Shown piece after piece: positions 26,961 through 36,227 of a stretch of 64,000 bases of DNA. The translations under genes were made by a program, and so were the position numbers. The DNA is from Planctomycetota bacterium (lineage in GTDB: Bacteria; Planctomycetota; Phycisphaerae; Phycisphaerales; Phycisphaeraceae). Position 1 is the stretch's first letter; each line of letters begins with the position of its first letter. Below the pieces are notes generated by a model. That model saw nothing but the letters and a program-made list of their open reading frames with translations. It searched no databases and was not told the DNA's origin. Location: the NCBI GenBank assembly GCA_016350165.1, contig CP066225.1:3844001-3908000 (forward strand), read 5' to 3'.

Positions 26961-29162
26961 TTACTTTGATTTCTTTATCTCAAGCGAATCAAATCGCACA
27001 CGAACACCACGATCATTCGTATATGCACCAATCCCAAAACTTTTATAACTATCAGCTGGTGCTTTCGCATGTTCAAACCGCCCAATCTCTTCGCCATCAA
27101 CAAACACAATAGATTCTTCTTCTGAAACATGCACCTCGAAGTTTACCGTGCGATCAAGCTTTGTCCTTAAATACTTACTTGGCACATCTGTTTGATCCGT
27201 CTTCAACGCAATCTCATCGGTTAATGGACAGAACCGCAATGCTGTATCGTGACAATTCTTCTCAACTAGAGCATGATAAAATAACGCAATATTTTGATAT
27301 CGATCCCCATAACTTTCAGGCGATTCTCCCATCAAAGTCGCTTTCCCTCTCACCTTAAATCTATGCCCAAAATCAACTGAATGCTTCAGCATCAATCCTT
27401 CTCGATAAGAAGCATTCTTTGAAGCACCTTCCAACCCACCATCAACAACTTCCCAATCTCCAAACACCATCTCCCATCCAACATTTGGCTCCCCTTCATC
27501 AATCAATTCAGTCCATTCACCATTGATATAATCCGTCAGCATCCGTATATACACAAAACGCTTCTTAATAAAGCCAAATTCCTTTTCATGAATCGAATCG
27601 TCCACTTCTATGTCCACAAGTATTTCATCTAACAACCTTAACGAATGGTCATAATCTTCCTTCGCAAAAGCCTTATCTGATTCCGTTAACCGCTCAGCAT
27701 AGTTACCGGTATATGCCAAAATAACACTCAAATCTAAGGGCATTTTATAAGGCAATGCTGTGGCAGACATATCTAGATTGTCACCCAACTTAATCGCCAA
27801 CTTACGAGATTTCTCTCGCATATCCATCTGCCAACAGTACGTCATATACGAACTCAATAAATAATTGTATACAACATCATTCGATTGATACGACTCATTC
27901 TCCGCCAGCTTTTCAAACATTTTTACGATGAAAGAACGGACTTTTGGATCTTCCAGAATCAGATATAACCTTGTGTCGCTAATAATATTTTTAATGCTAT
28001 ACCGAAGTTCCAAAGGCGCACGTGTGTCATATCTGTCAGAATTTAAACCAACTAAACCCACTAAGTACATCTTTAAATGACTACCACCCCAACGTGGTCG
28101 CATTGCCCACGACATCCATCGATACGCAGGATGATAATCGTGTTGTGCTGCAATCGCTTGACGAAACCAATACCACTCATCTTTAAGACCTTCAATGCTA
28201 TCGCTAGCACCCATCGTAACACGGATCAACAGCGCTGCCGCCTCTGCAAACTTGGGCTCAATCTCATGTGCTTTCTTTAAATGTTCTGCAGCTATTCTTG
28301 AATACGTATCAAAACCTTGCCAGCCAAAGCTCGTCACTTCACGGCTCCAACCACCACCACGCTCCGCCCACGCCATTTCCAACGCATGCACCCCACGAAA
28401 CATGTGATACATCCACGGATCAAGTTCATCCACTCTTTCTTCCAGCGTCTTCGCAAGGCTTCGTGATTTTAGTAATACATCTTTACTACTATTCTTAAAC
28501 CAGTCTTCCAATACACTAAAATAAACCCGCCTTAGCTCAGGCTTGTCCTTCATAAACTGGAAAAATTTCACAGCTTCAATATCGAGCGTCGTACCAAAAT
28601 AACTCTCATCTAACTTCTCATAATTCATCCTGGTAAATGAATCAAAAAACTGTGTAATCAAAAAGCGAATGTCAACAGGATATTTCATCTCAGGCAGCAA
28701 CTTGTATGCTTCTGTCAAACGCTTGTAATGCTCATCTTTGAAATGCTTCTTGTAATGCATCCTAAACATAGCAAACAGCACCAACGGATCATTGCATGAT
28801 TGATCCATTAACTTCTCACACCGCCAACCGATCTTCCCAAAATCAAGGCCACTTGTAGACAGCATTTTGTATGGGATCAACCCGGGCTCTACGTATGTGA
28901 TATATAGTTCAAAATCCTTCAGCAACGCTTCCGCATCAGCATCCCACGCATCCGAACGTTTGCCAAATTCACGATAAGCCTTCGTCAAATACCCCTTGAA
29001 ATACTGATGTTTTTCATTTTGCAAATCAAAATATGAGTATTCGCCATACTCAAAATTCTCAATGCTTGGGCTCGACTGTTCCTCCACGCTCATCGCCTGA
29101 CCATACAAACCGCCCGACACAAAAACCGTAAAACTTAATGCTATTGCAATAATGAATCTCAT
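26961..29162 (-). CDS. large secreted paralogue 1, helical repeat plus beta-sandwich, unknown
   Basis: About 733 aa from ATG 29162, the start that opens a signal peptide (MRFIIAIALSFTVFVSGGLYGQA); ATG 29168 and TTG 29180 are alternatives. Residues ~30-520 are helix-rich with TPR-like stretches (EHLKKAHEIEPKFAEAAAL). Residues ~540-733 form a beta-rich module (WEMVFGDWEVVDGGLEG...VRGKATL...FGIGAYTNDRGVRVRFDSLEI) like the concanavalin-type DUF1080/LamG-like domains that bind or cleave glycans. Catalytic residues were not identified. It lies 84 bp downstream of a paralogue of the same size. Probably an exported glycan-binding or scaffold protein. Confidence 0.65.
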   Translation of the reverse strand: MRFIIAIALSFTVFVSGGLYGQAMSVEEQSSPSIENFEYGEYSYFDLQNEKHQYFKGYLTKAYREFGKRSDAWDADAEALLKDFELYITYVEPGLIPYKMLSTSGLDFGKIGWRCEKLMDQSCNDPLVLFAMFRMHYKKHFKDEHYKRLTEAYKLLPEMKYPVDIRFLITQFFDSFTRMNYEKLDESYFGTTLDIEAVKFFQFMKDKPELRRVYFSVLEDWFKNSSKDVLLKSRSLAKTLEERVDELDPWMYHMFRGVHALEMAWAERGGGWSREVTSFGWQGFDTYSRIAAEHLKKAHEIEPKFAEAAALLIRVTMGASDSIEGLKDEWYWFRQAIAAQHDYHPAYRWMSWAMRPRWGGSHLKMYLVGLVGLNSDRYDTRAPLELRYSIKNIISDTRLYLILEDPKVRSFIVKMFEKLAENESYQSNDVVYNYLLSSYMTYCWQMDMREKSRKLAIKLGDNLDMSATALPYKMPLDLSVILAYTGNYAERLTESDKAFAKEDYDHSLRLLDEILVDIEVDDSIHEKEFGFIKKRFVYIRMLTDYINGEWTELIDEGEPNVGWEMVFGDWEVVDGGLEGASKNASYREGLMLKHSVDFGHRFKVRGKATLMGESPESYGDRYQNIALFYHALVEKNCHDTALRFCPLTDEIALKTDQTDVPSKYLRTKLDRTVNFEVHVSEEESIVFVDGEEIGRFEHAKAPADSYKSFGIGAYTNDRGVRVRFDSLEIKKSK

Positions 29163-29246
29163 ACACATATGATCTACCAATATTAGATATCAAGTTCAGT
29201 TAAACAACTTCCAGTTGATGATGACGACCCACACGCCGCAGCAAGT

Positions 29247-31463
29247 TTATTTACCATCATTCTTCACGATTTCTAACGATTCGAATCGCACTTTCACTTC
29301 AGAAATATGCGTCCATGACCCAATCCCAAACTGTCGATATTTCTTACTCTTAGGCGGGTCGATCGTGATGTCTAAAACCTGTTTTCCTTCTAAGAAAACA
29401 GTCACTTTCGTTCGATTTACATGCATCTCGAAATTGACTTCATTCTCTATGTCAGTTTTTCCGTATTGAATTGTCTTATCATAACTGTCTTGGAAAAAGC
29501 TGATCACATCATCTTGAGGGATTAAACCAATCGACATTTCTTTACTGTTATCCTCAACCAGTGCATGAAAGAAAAAGCCAATATTTTGATGAGCCTCATA
29601 CGCATCAGCCATAAAGCCGCTATCCAATTTAGCCTTCCCACGAATTTTATAATCTGTTCCAAACGGGAACTTGTGTACAAGCATCAATCCCTGACGATAT
29701 TTCGCTTGATTCGACGTGCCGACAAGTGCGCCATCTTCAACTTCCCATTCCCCATATTGCTTCTCCCAGCCAAGCATCGGATTTTCTGGATCAATAAGCT
29801 GTGTCCACTCACCCGCCATATACTGCTTCATTAGTTTTCCGAACTGATTACGTTCTTTGACATAAGCTAATTCAGCATCATGGACATTCTTATCCATTTT
29901 CATTTTTTTGAATAATTTATCTGTCGCGTCACTCGCCGCTGCATACTGTTGTTTTGCATACATCGCATCTGCTTTCAATAAAGCATCGCGATATTTCCCC
30001 GTATAAGCCAGCACCATCTCATGCTTCACCGCCTTCTGATCCAGTACCGCTGAAGCATTCGCTTTCACAACAACCGGCAACTTCAAAGCAAGCTCTTTCG
30101 CCTTTTCAAGCTCACCTACATGCCAGCAAAACCCCATATACTCCGCGTGATACCATTCCATATGCTTTGGATCTGATGCATACGTTGTGCTCGACAGCAC
30201 ACCCTCATACATCTCCATCATCGCGTCCTGAACCTCAATCCGATCCTTCGCAAACTGAATAGATTCAAGATCCTTCGCAATATCATTCACAATAACACGC
30301 AACATCAACGGCGCACGTGTATCAAATCGCCATGACAACATCCCAACAAGGCCAGCCGAAAACATCTTGTTATGATCGCCACCCCATCTCGGACGCATCG
30401 CCCACGAAATCGCATGATATGCAGGTATATAATCGTGTTGAGCTGCAATCGCTTGCCTGAACCAATACCAATCATTCGTACCATCAACCATTGCATCGCA
30501 ATTCCCCATCGCCACAGTTATCATCTCCGCAGCAGCGTAAGGCATCTCAGCATCAATCTTATGAGCTTTAATAAAATGCGAATATGCAACCGCAAGATTA
30601 TCACGGAAACCCAACCAACCTTCGTCCGTCACTTCACTTCCCCAATCAGAACCACGTTCTTCCCATGCACGTTGTGTATAATGCACACCCATGAACATGT
30701 GATACATCCACGGATCAACTTCATTCTTCACTTCTTTAAGCTTGTCTGCAAACACGCACAATGTTGGGAACGCGCGTTCACTATCTTCTTCAAACCAATT
30801 CATAAAATGGCTAAAATAAATCCCTCTTAACTCAGGTTTCCCCTTTAAAAACTTAAAAAACCGAATACCTTCATCAGTATACGTAGTCTTAAATTTGTGC
30901 TGAAAAATAGTGACATACTGTTCCCATGTATACTCATGATATAACTGCGTAATCATATAGCGTATGTCATCAGGATATCCCATGTCAGGCATCCAGAAGT
31001 ACGACCACTTTAAACGTTCATGCCGCCATTGGCGATGATTGAACTTATAGTACATTCTGAACATAGCCATCATCACTAACGGATCATCGCATGTCGTCTC
31101 CATCACCCGATCGCATCGTTCTCTCATCGCAGGAAAATCGATCCCACAATTATTGATGATCGTATAAGGATATTTATTTGGGATCAGATACGTTAGATAC
31201 AATTCAAAGTCGCTCAGAATTGCTTTCGCATCTTCATCCCAAGCAGCCGACTTCGATCCATACTTTTCATATGATTCAACCAGATAACCTTTGAAGTAAT
31301 TCAGCTTCTCTTGCTGTAAATCAAAATATGAATACTCACCATATTCAAACCCATCAGGTCCCGGACGATTCTCTCTACGATCAATTCCCGACTGCCCCCA
31401 CGCAAACGTCGGCAACGACATTATCGATGCAATGAGTAAGTAACTAATCAATCGTATATTCAT
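29247..31463 (-). CDS. large secreted paralogue 2, unknown
   Basis: 738 aa, tandem paralogue of the preceding gene and likely cotranscribed with it, since no terminator is seen in the gap. The signal peptide MNIRLISYLLIASIMSLPTFAWG is followed by the shared opening FEYGEYSYFDLQ.EK..YFKGYL, a helical mid-region (HYTQRAWEERGSDWGSEVTDEGWLGF; RQAIAAQHDYIPAYHAISWAMRPRWGG is nearly identical in both) and the C-terminal beta-rich domain (WEKQYGEWEVEDGALVG...GIGSWTHISEVKVRFESLEI). The two differ throughout, so the duplication is old. No enzymatic motif recognised. Confidence 0.65.
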   Translation of the reverse strand: MNIRLISYLLIASIMSLPTFAWGQSGIDRRENRPGPDGFEYGEYSYFDLQQEKLNYFKGYLVESYEKYGSKSAAWDEDAKAILSDFELYLTYLIPNKYPYTIINNCGIDFPAMRERCDRVMETTCDDPLVMMAMFRMYYKFNHRQWRHERLKWSYFWMPDMGYPDDIRYMITQLYHEYTWEQYVTIFQHKFKTTYTDEGIRFFKFLKGKPELRGIYFSHFMNWFEEDSERAFPTLCVFADKLKEVKNEVDPWMYHMFMGVHYTQRAWEERGSDWGSEVTDEGWLGFRDNLAVAYSHFIKAHKIDAEMPYAAAEMITVAMGNCDAMVDGTNDWYWFRQAIAAQHDYIPAYHAISWAMRPRWGGDHNKMFSAGLVGMLSWRFDTRAPLMLRVIVNDIAKDLESIQFAKDRIEVQDAMMEMYEGVLSSTTYASDPKHMEWYHAEYMGFCWHVGELEKAKELALKLPVVVKANASAVLDQKAVKHEMVLAYTGKYRDALLKADAMYAKQQYAAASDATDKLFKKMKMDKNVHDAELAYVKERNQFGKLMKQYMAGEWTQLIDPENPMLGWEKQYGEWEVEDGALVGTSNQAKYRQGLMLVHKFPFGTDYKIRGKAKLDSGFMADAYEAHQNIGFFFHALVEDNSKEMSIGLIPQDDVISFFQDSYDKTIQYGKTDIENEVNFEMHVNRTKVTVFLEGKQVLDITIDPPKSKKYRQFGIGSWTHISEVKVRFESLEIVKNDGK

Positions 31464-31570
31464 TTTTTTGCCCTAAGAATTTGAGAACAGTTGTTAACAT
31501 TCTGAGTTTGTCATCATACTTCACACATATTCAACTGCATAGACTATCTCTAGTAGCCCACGTTTTGGTA

Positions 31571-31706
31571 ATCACCACGCGCACGAAAAAGTCCAATCGC
31601 GCGCATTTGCAAATTTCAAACTTGCTCAAAACTCGACAAAACTCACTCGTTCCTTCACGTTTCGCTTCGTTTTTTCACAAAACTCACTCAAAACCCTTCA
31701 AAACTT
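31571..31706 (-). repeat. dispersed element, copy A, with phased GTTTTG triplets
   Basis: On the minus strand GTTTTG (or the variant GTTTG) begins at 31704, 31694, 31683 and again at 31642, 31632, 31621, so both triplets use the same 10- and 11-bp spacing. The element ends in TGCGCGCGATT, then TCGTGCGCGTGGTGAT. The same order and similar sequence recur on the plus strand at 60163-60287. Confidence 0.6.
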
Positions 31707-31792
31707 AGCGCGCACAAAATGAACGGTTCGTGCAAAACCTCTCTAGCAAACCATCACACCATCTTTATTTATAACTTTTGTGTATGTGAATC

Positions 31793-31832
31793 AAAAAAAA
31801 CGTGCGCGCTCGGCACTGCCAAACACGCACTT
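31793..31832 (-). terminator. terminator of alr
   Basis: Minus strand: a long stem of GTGCGTGTTTGGCA with TGCCGAGCGCGCAC (all paired with G-U allowed; the inner pairs open into the loop) followed by TTTTTTTT. Confidence 0.85.
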
Positions 31833-31858
31833 CATTTTTATCTTAATTTAGGCTGCGT

Positions 31859-33148
31859 TCAGTCCTTGATGTACTTCCGTGGCACGTTCGTTGCAATTCT
31901 GCACAACAACTCCCAAGGGTGCGATCCAATCACCGCGCTCGTCGTCGGCACACTATTCGGCGCACTCGCGTCAGCACTATAAATCTCAACCACCGAGTCA
32001 GTTAACGCAGCCTCCGCTTCTTCAATACTTCCCAACTCCGCAACCACATCCGTCACATCCAATGTGATTTGGTCCATATTCACACGTCCCACCACTGGCA
32101 CATCAAAAATCGGCAACTTTTCATCACGCGGATGCAACCGCATCATCCCCTTGCTACTTAAAGCTAATGGGTATCCATCGCCGTAACCTATTGGTATCAC
32201 AGCAAGTACGGAATCACGCTCCAGTGTCGCGGTCCCGCCATAACCCACCTTCGAACCTGCAGGCATTGCCTGGACCATTGCGACGCTGGTCAGCCATGTG
32301 ACCACGTGCTTAAGTCCTTTGGTATCAGCGATTACCGGCCCACCTGCCTCCAAAAACTCATAACCATATCCCCAAAGACCAATCCCAGGCCGAATCATGT
32401 CGAAATGATATTTTCCATCCCGAAGCGTTGCACAAGTATTGCCTATGTGAAGAATTACATCGTCAGGCAATTTATCTGCATTGCGTTCGATCGACTGCTC
32501 GAAGTTTGTCCACTGGAAGTCGAGGAACTCAGGATTATCGTCAGCCGTCGCCATGTGCGTGTAGATCCCCGCCAAACGTACGTGCTTGTAATTACTGAAC
32601 TTAGCGACCATATCATCGAAATCATTCAGGCTGATTCCGCCTCTGCTCATCCCCGTGTCCAGCATGATATGAGCCGGAATCGTCAGCCCATAAGTCCTGC
32701 CTATATCATTAATTAAGCCAAGTTGGCGGAAGTTATGCACCGTCAAATGTAATTTGTCCTGTGACAGTGGGCGGTACAGTGAATCATCACGACCAAGTTT
32801 TGTGATCGGCAAAAACAGCAGTACTGGCTTGTTAACGCCACTTTTCAGCAATTCATCCGCTTCTTGCGGGCTGTAAACCGCGAGCATTTCGCATCCGATT
32901 TTGGCCAAGCGATGTGCAATAACATCCGCGCCCATGCCGTAGGCATCTTTTTTAACGACGCCGCAGACTTTGGATGGGGTGCGATTTTTCGAAGTTAAGT
33001 CACGTAGAGAGTTGACGTTATGGTCAAGTGCGTTAAGGTTGACTTCGACCCAGCTAACTGCGAGGGTATTGCCAGCTTCCTCAATCATGCGTCTGGTGAC
33101 TTGGGGAGACTCATTCACAGGGCTTGCGATTTGCGTTTGTTGGCTCAT
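31859..33148 (-). CDS. alr: alanine racemase
   Basis: 429 aa, somewhat longer than the usual ~370 because of ~30 extra residues at the N-terminus and a C-terminal tail. It is PLP-dependent and interconverts L- and D-alanine for peptidoglycan. The PLP Lys (about residue 66) is in VVKKDAYGMG, matching the usual VVKADAYGHG. LDTGMSRGG, HIGNTCATL, MIRPGIGLWGYG and the C-terminal VPVVGRVNMDQITLDVTD are also intact. The presence of alr fits a peptidoglycan-containing planctomycete. Upstream lie ~450 bp and the divergent helicase gene. Confidence 0.93.
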   Translation of the reverse strand: MSQQTQIASPVNESPQVTRRMIEEAGNTLAVSWVEVNLNALDHNVNSLRDLTSKNRTPSKVCGVVKKDAYGMGADVIAHRLAKIGCEMLAVYSPQEADELLKSGVNKPVLLFLPITKLGRDDSLYRPLSQDKLHLTVHNFRQLGLINDIGRTYGLTIPAHIMLDTGMSRGGISLNDFDDMVAKFSNYKHVRLAGIYTHMATADDNPEFLDFQWTNFEQSIERNADKLPDDVILHIGNTCATLRDGKYHFDMIRPGIGLWGYGYEFLEAGGPVIADTKGLKHVVTWLTSVAMVQAMPAGSKVGYGGTATLERDSVLAVIPIGYGDGYPLALSSKGMMRLHPRDEKLPIFDVPVVGRVNMDQITLDVTDVVAELGSIEEAEAALTDSVVEIYSADASAPNSVPTTSAVIGSHPWELLCRIATNVPRKYIKD

Positions 33149-33600
33149 ATTACGACGCCTTTTGGAGTTAGTGGCAGAGTTCGTGGTGCCGATGCATTAC
33201 CTTGGCGGAAGCTGGATGTTGTATCCCCAGCGAAGTGCATCTAAAATCATGCCAGTTAAAGTACTTGCCAGACTTAATATGATAGAGACTCGTGGGCAAT
33301 CAGTTAAGTCCGAGGACTGGTTTAACGATAACACAGCATTGACTGCATTGGTCTGTACATTTCTGGGGTACACCGACAGGCTGTGTGAATTAGCGAAAAA
33401 GAAAGGGGCGGGGGCGGAACAGGGGCTGTAAATTTCGGGCTAACTGCGCTTGTGTGGAGATATACATCTTTACAGGGCGATGAACATCATGGGTTCATGT
33501 GGTGTTGTGGTCAGTGTGCGGCTTGTATGTGTTTTCAGTTGTACACGTAAATTCAGACAACCCATAGGGGGGGAACCTCCGGGTTTAAACAGAGTCATTT
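33149..33600. other. long upstream region of the DEAD-box helicase gene
   Basis: About 450 bp between divergent alr and helicase genes. The last 60 bp hold CCCATAGGGGGGGAACCTCCGGG, a G-rich segment able to pair with itself. A long structured leader is common for cold-induced DEAD-box helicases, but no cold-shock element was proved. A possible 60-codon ORF at 33251 is listed separately. Confidence 0.4.
33251..33433 (+). CDS. possible small ORF, unknown
   Basis: ATG 33251 opens a 60-codon frame with reasonable codon use (segment TRGQSVKSEDWFNDNTALTA) and ends in a charged KKKGAGAEQGL tail. No clear ribosome-binding site and no family. It could equally be part of the helicase leader. Confidence 0.25.
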
Positions 33601-34953
33601 ATGAGTGAAATTTTCGATAAAACAAACACGTTCAGCGATCTGGGCTTACGTAGCTCGGTTTTGAAGGGCGTGGAGAAGATGGGGTTTGAACATCCAACGG
33701 ATATTCAAGCAATACTGATCCCTGCAGTACTTAGTGGTCAGGATGTCATCGGACAGGCTAAGACGGGTACGGGGAAGACCGCTGCGTTTGGTTTGCCTTT
33801 GCTTCATCAGTGTGAACGTGATGTGCCGATGCAGGCGTTGATATTGACGCCGACACGAGAGTTGGCTGCACAGATCTGCTCTGAGTTGGATGAGCTTGGT
33901 GAATTTACGCCAATTAATTCGACTTGCATCATCGGCGGTATGTCGATGCGCAAACAGCAAAAAGCAGTAGAGGATGGTGCGCAGATTATTGTGGGGACGC
34001 CGGGTCGCATAATGGACCTTTATGCCCGTAAGCAGATCCACTTTAAGAATCTGAAATCAGTGGTTTTAGATGAAGTGGACCGCATGCTGGATATTGGTTT
34101 CCGTGATGATATCCGCAAGATTCTGGGGCAGGTGAAACAAGATCACCAGACGATATTTGTGTCAGCGACGATTGATGCTGAGATTGAACGGCTTGCTCGT
34201 AGCTACATGAAAGAAGATACGAAGAAGCTTACGACGATCTCGGGTTCGTTGACTGTTGAGATGGTGGATCAGAAGTATTACACGGTTGAAGCTTGGGATA
34301 AGCGTCGACTTCTGATGCATATTCTGAAACATGAAGATCCTGAAACGACTGTTGTATTCTGTAAAACGAAGAAGACAGTGCAGAAGATTGCGGATCATTT
34401 GCGTGGGCGTAAGTTTGATGTGCGTGAGATTCACGGCGACTTGCGACAGAAAAAACGTAATCGTGTGATGGAATCAATGCGTAAAGGTAAGGTTCAGGTG
34501 TTGGTTGCATCGGACCTAGCTGCACGTGGTTTGGATGTTGAACATATTACGCACGTGATTAACTATGATTTGCCTGAAGATCCTGAGATTTATGTGCACA
34601 GGATTGGACGTACTGCAAGAGCAGGGCGACGCGGTTTTGCTTGGTCGTTTGTGACACCTGATCAGGGTCAGTTGCTGACGAGCATCGAAATTTTAACGGG
34701 CGCACATATTGAGAAACTCGAATTTGATGAGGGTTTTGAGCCTGGGCCTGTACCTAAGCAAGTGGTCGAGGAACGCGAGCAGGAAGAAGCGCGTCAACGA
34801 CGTCGTGAACAGGACAGTGTAAGAACTGGGCCACGTTCGCTTGATGGTTTGACGGATGATCAACTGCATGCGATGTTTCCGGGCGGGAAGATACCATCAG
34901 GTGGCGGTAAGAAGAAGTCAGGCGGCCGACTGAGAACACGACGCCGACGGTAA
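33601..34953 (+). CDS. DEAD-box RNA helicase (DEVD variant)
   Basis: 450 aa. ATP-dependent RNA unwinding in ribosome assembly or mRNA turnover. The Q motif region (GFEHPTDIQ), motif I AKTGTGKT, Ia PTRELA, motif II DEVD in VVLDEVDRMLD (instead of DEAD), III SAT, IV/V VVFCKTKKT and ASDLAARGLD, and VI HRIGRTARAGR are all present. Like RhlE/CshA proteins it ends in a basic, Gly/Arg-rich tail (GGGKKKSGGRLRTRRRR). The DEVD substitution is tolerated in the family. It has its own terminator at 34977. Confidence 0.92.
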   Translation: MSEIFDKTNTFSDLGLRSSVLKGVEKMGFEHPTDIQAILIPAVLSGQDVIGQAKTGTGKTAAFGLPLLHQCERDVPMQALILTPTRELAAQICSELDELGEFTPINSTCIIGGMSMRKQQKAVEDGAQIIVGTPGRIMDLYARKQIHFKNLKSVVLDEVDRMLDIGFRDDIRKILGQVKQDHQTIFVSATIDAEIERLARSYMKEDTKKLTTISGSLTVEMVDQKYYTVEAWDKRRLLMHILKHEDPETTVVFCKTKKTVQKIADHLRGRKFDVREIHGDLRQKKRNRVMESMRKGKVQVLVASDLAARGLDVEHITHVINYDLPEDPEIYVHRIGRTARAGRRGFAWSFVTPDQGQLLTSIEILTGAHIEKLEFDEGFEPGPVPKQVVEEREQEEARQRRREQDSVRTGPRSLDGLTDDQLHAMFPGGKIPSGGGKKKSGGRLRTRRRR

Positions 34954-34976
34954 TAGATTTTATATATAAAACAAAT

Positions 34977-35007
34977 AAAGGTTCAGCGATAGGCTGAGCC
35001 TTTTTTT
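34977..35007 (+). terminator. terminator of the helicase gene
   Basis: Stem AAGGTTCAG / CTGAGCCTT followed by TTTTTTT. Confidence 0.85.
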
Positions 35008-35122
35008 ATATGAAGTAAGCTGGGAATCGCAAAAAGATCTTGTCGAATTGCTCCGAAGAGATTAGCTTATTTCTATCTTTCTGGAACGATATAAACCTTA
35101 ATTTCTCACAAGAAGGGGCAAT

Positions 35123-35959
35123 ATGATGAGGGCAAAATCTCAATGTTTCGCTGCAATGGCGATGGGGGTGTTAATTAGCGTAAGTGCGCATGCGGGTTTG
35201 GAAATCATATCTAATGCTGATCCCGCGTTGACTGAGCAGTTATCAAAAATATCACCAATTGAATTACCAGGACTGGATCCTGCACGCCCACCAAGTGGTG
35301 GAAATACAGGTGGTAACAGCGGTACGACAACGCTGATTACTTATCAGGATTTAAAGGTTGGTTTGAAGGTAAATGAAATTGATTTTCAAGCCAATGTTAT
35401 TCCGTTTGATGGAATCAATGTCGGTGATATCGTTGACATTGATACGATGTACTGGGGTGGTAAAAACGTTACGAAGATGGTTATTAGTCAGTCGGCTATG
35501 TACTTCAATGCAATCAATGATATGGATGTAATTTGGGGAGATCAGACGATTACTATGCCTAAGGATGGTAATGCGACCATAGGTTTTACGAATAACCGAT
35601 CTTATGAAGATGGTGGTGTTTATGATCATCTGAGATACGGCGGCGTTGTTCAAATAGATAATCATGATTACAGGATGGAAATCCATCTTTATGCGGACAA
35701 AGATTTGTTTGACGCGATTCCAGAAAAACTGACGGATATTGCAGATGTATATGCTAATAATTTTGAGTTCGGTATTGCTGAATTGCATGCGTATTCAAAT
35801 GTGATGCCGGGTGTATATCCAGCAGATTCGCCGGCGTATAAGGATGACGTTGTCAAATTTGATGTTGTGAGTTTGAATGGCGTGACGATACCGGAGCCGG
35901 GGATGTTGGCGATGGGATTGGCTGGTTTGGGATTGCTTGGGTTTAGGCGTAAACGCTGA
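35123..35959 (+). CDS. secreted PEP-CTERM protein, unknown
   Basis: 278 aa. Signal peptide (CFAAMAMGVLISVSAHAG), then a Gly/Asn/Thr-rich linker (GGNTGGNSGTT) and a beta-rich domain of ~190 residues with no recognised family, then PEPGMLAMGLAGLGLLGFRRKR, a textbook PEP-CTERM sorting tail. AAGGGGC precedes the start (ATG 35123 or 35126). It is closed by a perfect palindromic terminator. Probably exported and surface-linked through exosortase; no exosortase gene is in the window. Confidence 0.75.
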   Translation: MMRAKSQCFAAMAMGVLISVSAHAGLEIISNADPALTEQLSKISPIELPGLDPARPPSGGNTGGNSGTTTLITYQDLKVGLKVNEIDFQANVIPFDGINVGDIVDIDTMYWGGKNVTKMVISQSAMYFNAINDMDVIWGDQTITMPKDGNATIGFTNNRSYEDGGVYDHLRYGGVVQIDNHDYRMEIHLYADKDLFDAIPEKLTDIADVYANNFEFGIAELHAYSNVMPGVYPADSPAYKDDVVKFDVVSLNGVTIPEPGMLAMGLAGLGLLGFRRKR

Positions 35960-35982
35960 GACTAATCAAAAGATAGATATTA

Positions 35983-36008
35983 AATAACCCTGCTTAAGCA
36001 GGGTTATT
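35983..36008. terminator. terminator of the 35123 gene
   Basis: Perfect palindrome whose arms read AATAACCCTG and CAGGGTTATT around CTTAAG, followed by a short T run (TTTG). Confidence 0.75.
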
Positions 36009-36227
36009 TGTTGCTGATGCTTTGAGGTGTGGATGGTTGGTGGGGGGGGTGAGCACGGAGAGCGTGGCTCGCCGACTAATTTAATGTGTATCACATTTGT
36101 AATTGAGATTTATATGTGCGATTGAGCTTGTGCTGGCTTGTCGTGTATTTATTGGCACGCCGCGACGCTATGCGGCGGCTATTTCTCATGCGATCTGTAT
36201 TTATGTTAGTTGTCGTAAAACAGTTTA

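Larger units (their letters stand above)
31464..31858. other. intergenic region with alr terminator and a GTTTTG-repeat element
   Basis: 395 bp between alr and the 738-aa gene, both minus strand. It holds the alr terminator (31793-31832) and the dispersed element at 31571-31706, and must contain the promoter of the downstream pair. Motifs of the type TGTGCGCG recur. Confidence 0.5.

Noticed and set aside
32970-33431. 153-codon plus-strand frame antisense to the 5' end of alr
   Set aside because: The first part is antisense to conserved racemase sequence; only the final 60 codons (33251-33433) were kept, at low confidence.
36160-36182. GCCGCG...CGGCGGC hairpin upstream of the GGDEF stop
   Set aside because: GC-rich stem but no U tract on either strand and too far from the stop codon; not called a terminator.
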